From assembly GCA_023388675.1 (NCBI GenBank), contig JAEWFU010000109.1, positions 1 to 8,285 of the forward strand: a stretch of 8,285 nucleotides of DNA, in the 5' to 3' direction. This stretch comes from Pseudomonadota bacterium. GTDB taxonomy: Bacteria; Pseudomonadota; Alphaproteobacteria; Rhizobiales; Rhizobiaceae. The notes under the pieces were generated by a model that worked only from the letters and a program-made list of their open reading frames with translations, was not told where the DNA came from and made no database searches. This document shows, in pieces, positions 5,972 through 8,285 of the stretch; position 1 is the first letter of the stretch, and each line of letters opens with the position of its first letter. Position numbers and translations under genes: made by a program.

Positions 5972-7286
5972 GTTGTCGCTTCTGCTTGCCGGCGCACTGA
6001 TGGGCGCGTCCGCCATGAGCGTGGTCTATGGCGCCGGCGGAACGACGGCGAATGCGGCCGGGTCGGAAACCTATCGCCAGTTGGCGATCTTCGGCGACAT
6101 CTTCGAGCGAGTGCGGGCGCAGTACGTCACGCCGCCCGAGGAGAAGAAGCTGGTCGAAAGCGCCATCAACGGCATGCTCACCTCGCTGGACCCGCATTCC
6201 TCCTATCTCAATCCGGAAGCCGCGCAGGACATGCGCGTGCAGACGCGCGGAGAGTTTGGCGGACTCGGCATCGAAGTCACGATGGAAAGCGAATTGGTCA
6301 AGGTGATCGCGCCGATCGAGGGCACCCCGGCTGAACGTGCGGGCGTGCTGGCAGGCGACCTCATCTCGGAGATCGACGGCACCGAAGTCCGCGGTATGTC
6401 TCTCAGCGACGCCGTCGACAAGATGCGCGGTGCCGTCGACACCGCGATCGAACTGACGATCCTGCGCGAGGGCGCGTCGGAACCGATCAAGATCAGCATC
6501 GTACGCGACGTCATCAAGGTGCGCGCGGTACGTCATCGCGTCGAGGAGGATGTCGGCTACCTGAAGATCAATTCCTTCACGGAAAAGACCTTCGACGACC
6601 TTCAGGCCGCGATCGAGGACATCAAGAGCCAGGTTCCCGCGGACAAGTTACGCGGCTACGTGCTCGACCTTCGCCTCAACCCCGGCGGTCTGCTCGACCA
6701 GGCGGTCAGCGTCACCGACACCTTCCTGAACCGCGGCGAGATCGTGTCGACGCGCGGCCGCGACCCGAAGAACATTACCCGGTTCGATTCGCGCGACGGC
6801 GACGAGATCGACGGCAAGCCGCTGGTGATTCTCATCAATGGCGGCTCGGCCAGCGCCTCGGAAATCGTGGCGGGCGCCCTGCAGGACCATCGTCGCGCTA
6901 CCGTCGTGGGCACGCAGTCCTTCGGCAAGGGATCGGTGCAGACCATCATCCCGCTGGCGGAAAACGGCGCGCTGCGGCTGACGACGGCGCTCTATTACAC
7001 GCCGGCCGGAACGTCGATCCAGGGCAAGGGCATCACACCCGACATCAAGGTCGAGCAGCCGCTGCCCGAAGAGCTTCAGGGACGTGACGTCTCGCGCGGC
7101 GAATCCGACCTCAGGGGCCACATCAGAGGCACCGAGGAGGACGACGCCGGCTCGGGCTCCGTCGCTTACGTACCGCCGGATCCCAAGGACGACATACAGC
7201 TTGGCTACGCGCTCGACCTGCTGCGCGGCGTCAAGTCTGACCCGGCCTTCCCGCCCGATCCCGATCAGGCAGTATTGAATCAGTAA
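5961..7286 (+). CDS. ctpA: Carboxy-terminal processing protease (S41 family, PDZ domain)
   Basis: CtpA is a periplasmic serine protease that trims or degrades proteins from their C-termini; in several bacteria its targets are peptidoglycan hydrolases. The 441-residue protein begins with a signal peptide (IRKLSLLLAGALMGASAMS). A PDZ substrate-binding domain follows at about 98-170 (GLGIEV, then AGDLISEIDG). The S41 protease domain holds the Ser-Lys catalytic pair: S298 in NGGSASASEIVAGALQDH and K323 in FGKGSVQ, 25 residues apart as in E. coli Tsp, with D309 at the conserved aspartate. A hydrophilic tail of about 80 residues ends the protein. The frame is open back to 5883 inside envC, but the ATG at 5961 has AAGGA (5950-5954) six bases upstream and starts the signal peptide. 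The 11-base overlap with envC suggests translational coupling. Confidence 0.97.
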   Translation: MIRKLSLLLAGALMGASAMSVVYGAGGTTANAAGSETYRQLAIFGDIFERVRAQYVTPPEEKKLVESAINGMLTSLDPHSSYLNPEAAQDMRVQTRGEFGGLGIEVTMESELVKVIAPIEGTPAERAGVLAGDLISEIDGTEVRGMSLSDAVDKMRGAVDTAIELTILREGASEPIKISIVRDVIKVRAVRHRVEEDVGYLKINSFTEKTFDDLQAAIEDIKSQVPADKLRGYVLDLRLNPGGLLDQAVSVTDTFLNRGEIVSTRGRDPKNITRFDSRDGDEIDGKPLVILINGGSASASEIVAGALQDHRRATVVGTQSFGKGSVQTIIPLAENGALRLTTALYYTPAGTSIQGKGITPDIKVEQPLPEELQGRDVSRGESDLRGHIRGTEEDDAGSGSVAYVPPDPKDDIQLGYALDLLRGVKSDPAFPPDPDQAVLNQ

Positions 7287-7326
7287 CGTATCCGGTTCCG
7301 GCATCTCGCCGGGCCTGGCCAGTTAT

Positions 7327-7364
7327 CCGCGTCGGCGTTCCACCTTGAACGCCGGCGCGGTTTT
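7327..7364 (+). terminator. Rho-independent terminator or attenuator after ctpA
   Basis: A 14-bp stem (7327-7340 with 7347-7360, one G-U pair) encloses the six-base loop CACCTT and is followed directly by TTTT (7361-7364). It lies about 40 bases after the ctpA stop and 34 bases before the next gene. It could end the envC-ctpA transcript, or act as a partial terminator that lowers expression of the downstream deacetylase-like gene. The T run is short, so termination may be incomplete. Confidence 0.75.
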
Positions 7365-7397
7365 ACGAATCGCCCCACGCAAGGACGTTCGCTGCTC

Positions 7398-8285
7398 GTG
7401 AACAAGGCCCCTCCCGAAAAGGAAATCGACAAGCCGCTCGGGCTGGATGACGGGAGGGGGCGCAGTGGTCAGGATGGGCGCGGCCGTCCACGCGCGGGGC
7501 AGGTCGTGCTGGTGCTGGCGGGTCTTTGCCTGTTCGGCGTCGCCGGGTGGATCGCTTTCGGCGATGCGCCGTTCCGTACACCCCGGCAGGTGGTCGTATC
7601 GACTCCCGAGCAAACGCAAGAAGCCGGATCGGCACCAGCTAGCGAAACCGCAGCCGCTTATCCCGATCGTTCGGAAGCGACTGGCCCCTCGATCATCAAG
7701 GTGGAGCCGTCGGATGCCGACGAAAGCAGCAACGTCGTAATCATCCGCGACCCGTCATCGCTCGGCCAGAACCCGCGTACCGCGCATCTGCCGGACCGGG
7801 CACTGATCGAGGATACCGAGATCGGCCCGCTCCCGGTTCGGGCCGCGGACGGCCGCAGGGCCTTCGACGTCTATGCGCGCCCGTGGTCGGGAACGCGCGG
7901 CGCCCGTGTCGCGATCGTCATCGGCGGTCTCGGCGTCTCCCAGACCGGCACCCAGGAGGCGATTGCCAAGCTGCCACCGGAGGTGACGCTTGCCTTCGCC
8001 AGCGGCGGCAACAGCCTCGACCGCTGGATGCAGGCGGCGCGCCGGGAAGGCCACGAGATTGTCATGCAAGTGCCGCTGGAGCCGTTCGACTACCCGTCGG
8101 TGGATCCGGGGCGCAACACGCTTACCGTGGACGCAGATCCGGTCGAAAACCGCGACCGCTTGCACTGGGCGCTGTCGCGCATCACCAACTACACCGGCGT
8201 AATGAATTATATGGGCGGGCGCTTCGTCACCAGCGAGACGGCGATGACGCCTTTCTTCGGCGAGCTTGCCAGGCGCGGCCTGATG
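7398..8285 (+). CDS. Divergent polysaccharide deacetylase family protein (YibQ-like), partial
   Basis: The first 296 codons of this gene are present; the 3' end lies beyond the window. The protein has a basic N-terminus, one membrane-spanning segment (about residues 36-54), a low-complexity Ser/Ala/Glu-rich linker, and then a domain beginning near residue 155 (RAFDVYARPWSG, ARVAIVIGGLGVSQTGTQEA, GHEIVMQVPLEPFDYP, TGVMNYMGGRF). That matches the divergent polysaccharide deacetylase family (DUF610, Polysacc_deac_2) including E. coli YibQ, which is next to envC there. Function in envelope or peptidoglycan metabolism is inferred, not known. Positions where YibQ has DD, H and H read GG (176-177), Q224 and Y271 here, so it may be non-catalytic. 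The GTG start at 7398 is 12 bases after AAGGA (7381-7385); a CTG at 7392 is six bases from it. Family call is strong. Confidence 0.9.
   Translation, partial: MNKAPPEKEIDKPLGLDDGRGRSGQDGRGRPRAGQVVLVLAGLCLFGVAGWIAFGDAPFRTPRQVVVSTPEQTQEAGSAPASETAAAYPDRSEATGPSIIKVEPSDADESSNVVIIRDPSSLGQNPRTAHLPDRALIEDTEIGPLPVRAADGRRAFDVYARPWSGTRGARVAIVIGGLGVSQTGTQEAIAKLPPEVTLAFASGGNSLDRWMQAARREGHEIVMQVPLEPFDYPSVDPGRNTLTVDADPVENRDRLHWALSRITNYTGVMNYMGGRFVTSETAMTPFFGELARRGLM

Noticed and set aside
7287..7326. A 5-bp CCGGC/GCCGG hairpin (7298-7302 with 7308-7312) just after the ctpA stop.
   Set aside because: It is short and without a T run; the larger hairpin at 7327-7364 is the credible structure.
1..8285. Possible defence, phage, CRISPR or other accessory system.
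   Set aside because: Every gene belongs to a housekeeping or envelope family, and no spaced direct repeats, integrase, transposase or toxin-antitoxin pair was seen.

Overview
This window reads as ordinary chromosomal DNA from an alphaproteobacterium of the order Rhizobiales, most likely a Mesorhizobium or Phyllobacteriaceae relative. The evidence is the high GC content, the rhizobial character of every recognisable protein, the gene order proA-nadD-(MFS)-rsfS-rlmH-envC-ctpA-yibQ, and a palindromic intergenic repeat of a kind I associate with Mesorhizobium-type genomes. The assignment is an inference from pattern, not a database match. All eight genes lie on the + strand. Seven are complete and the last runs off the right edge.

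Region 1 (1-2156) is metabolic. It holds proA (proline biosynthesis) and nadD (NAD biosynthesis), separated by a 278-base gap that carries two inverted copies of a 45-base double-hairpin repeat. Region 2 (2241-3545) is a 12-helix MFS transporter of the YcaD-like type. It sits between nadD and rsfS, which are often direct neighbours in bacteria. Region 3 (about 3541-4564) is a ribosome-linked pair, rsfS (ribosomal silencing factor) and rlmH (23S rRNA methyltransferase). It has its own candidate promoter, and rsfS may start at a rare CTG codon.

Region 4 (about 4600-8285) is a cell-envelope and division cluster. It contains an EnvC-like murein hydrolase activator whose LytM domain has lost its zinc ligands, a C-terminal processing protease (ctpA) that overlaps envC by 11 bases, and a YibQ-type divergent polysaccharide deacetylase. 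A near-consensus CtrA box (TTGA-N7-TTAA) lies upstream of envC. A strong hairpin followed by a T run separates ctpA from the deacetylase gene. EnvC and YibQ are adjacent in E. coli too, so this is a conserved envelope module with ctpA inserted between them.

I found no tRNA, rRNA, CRISPR array, prophage, transposase or clearly novel system. The points most worth a second look are the deacetylase-like protein that seems to lack its metal-binding residues, the rsfS start region, the possible CtrA site, the inverted repeat pair, and the MFS gene placed between nadD and rsfS.
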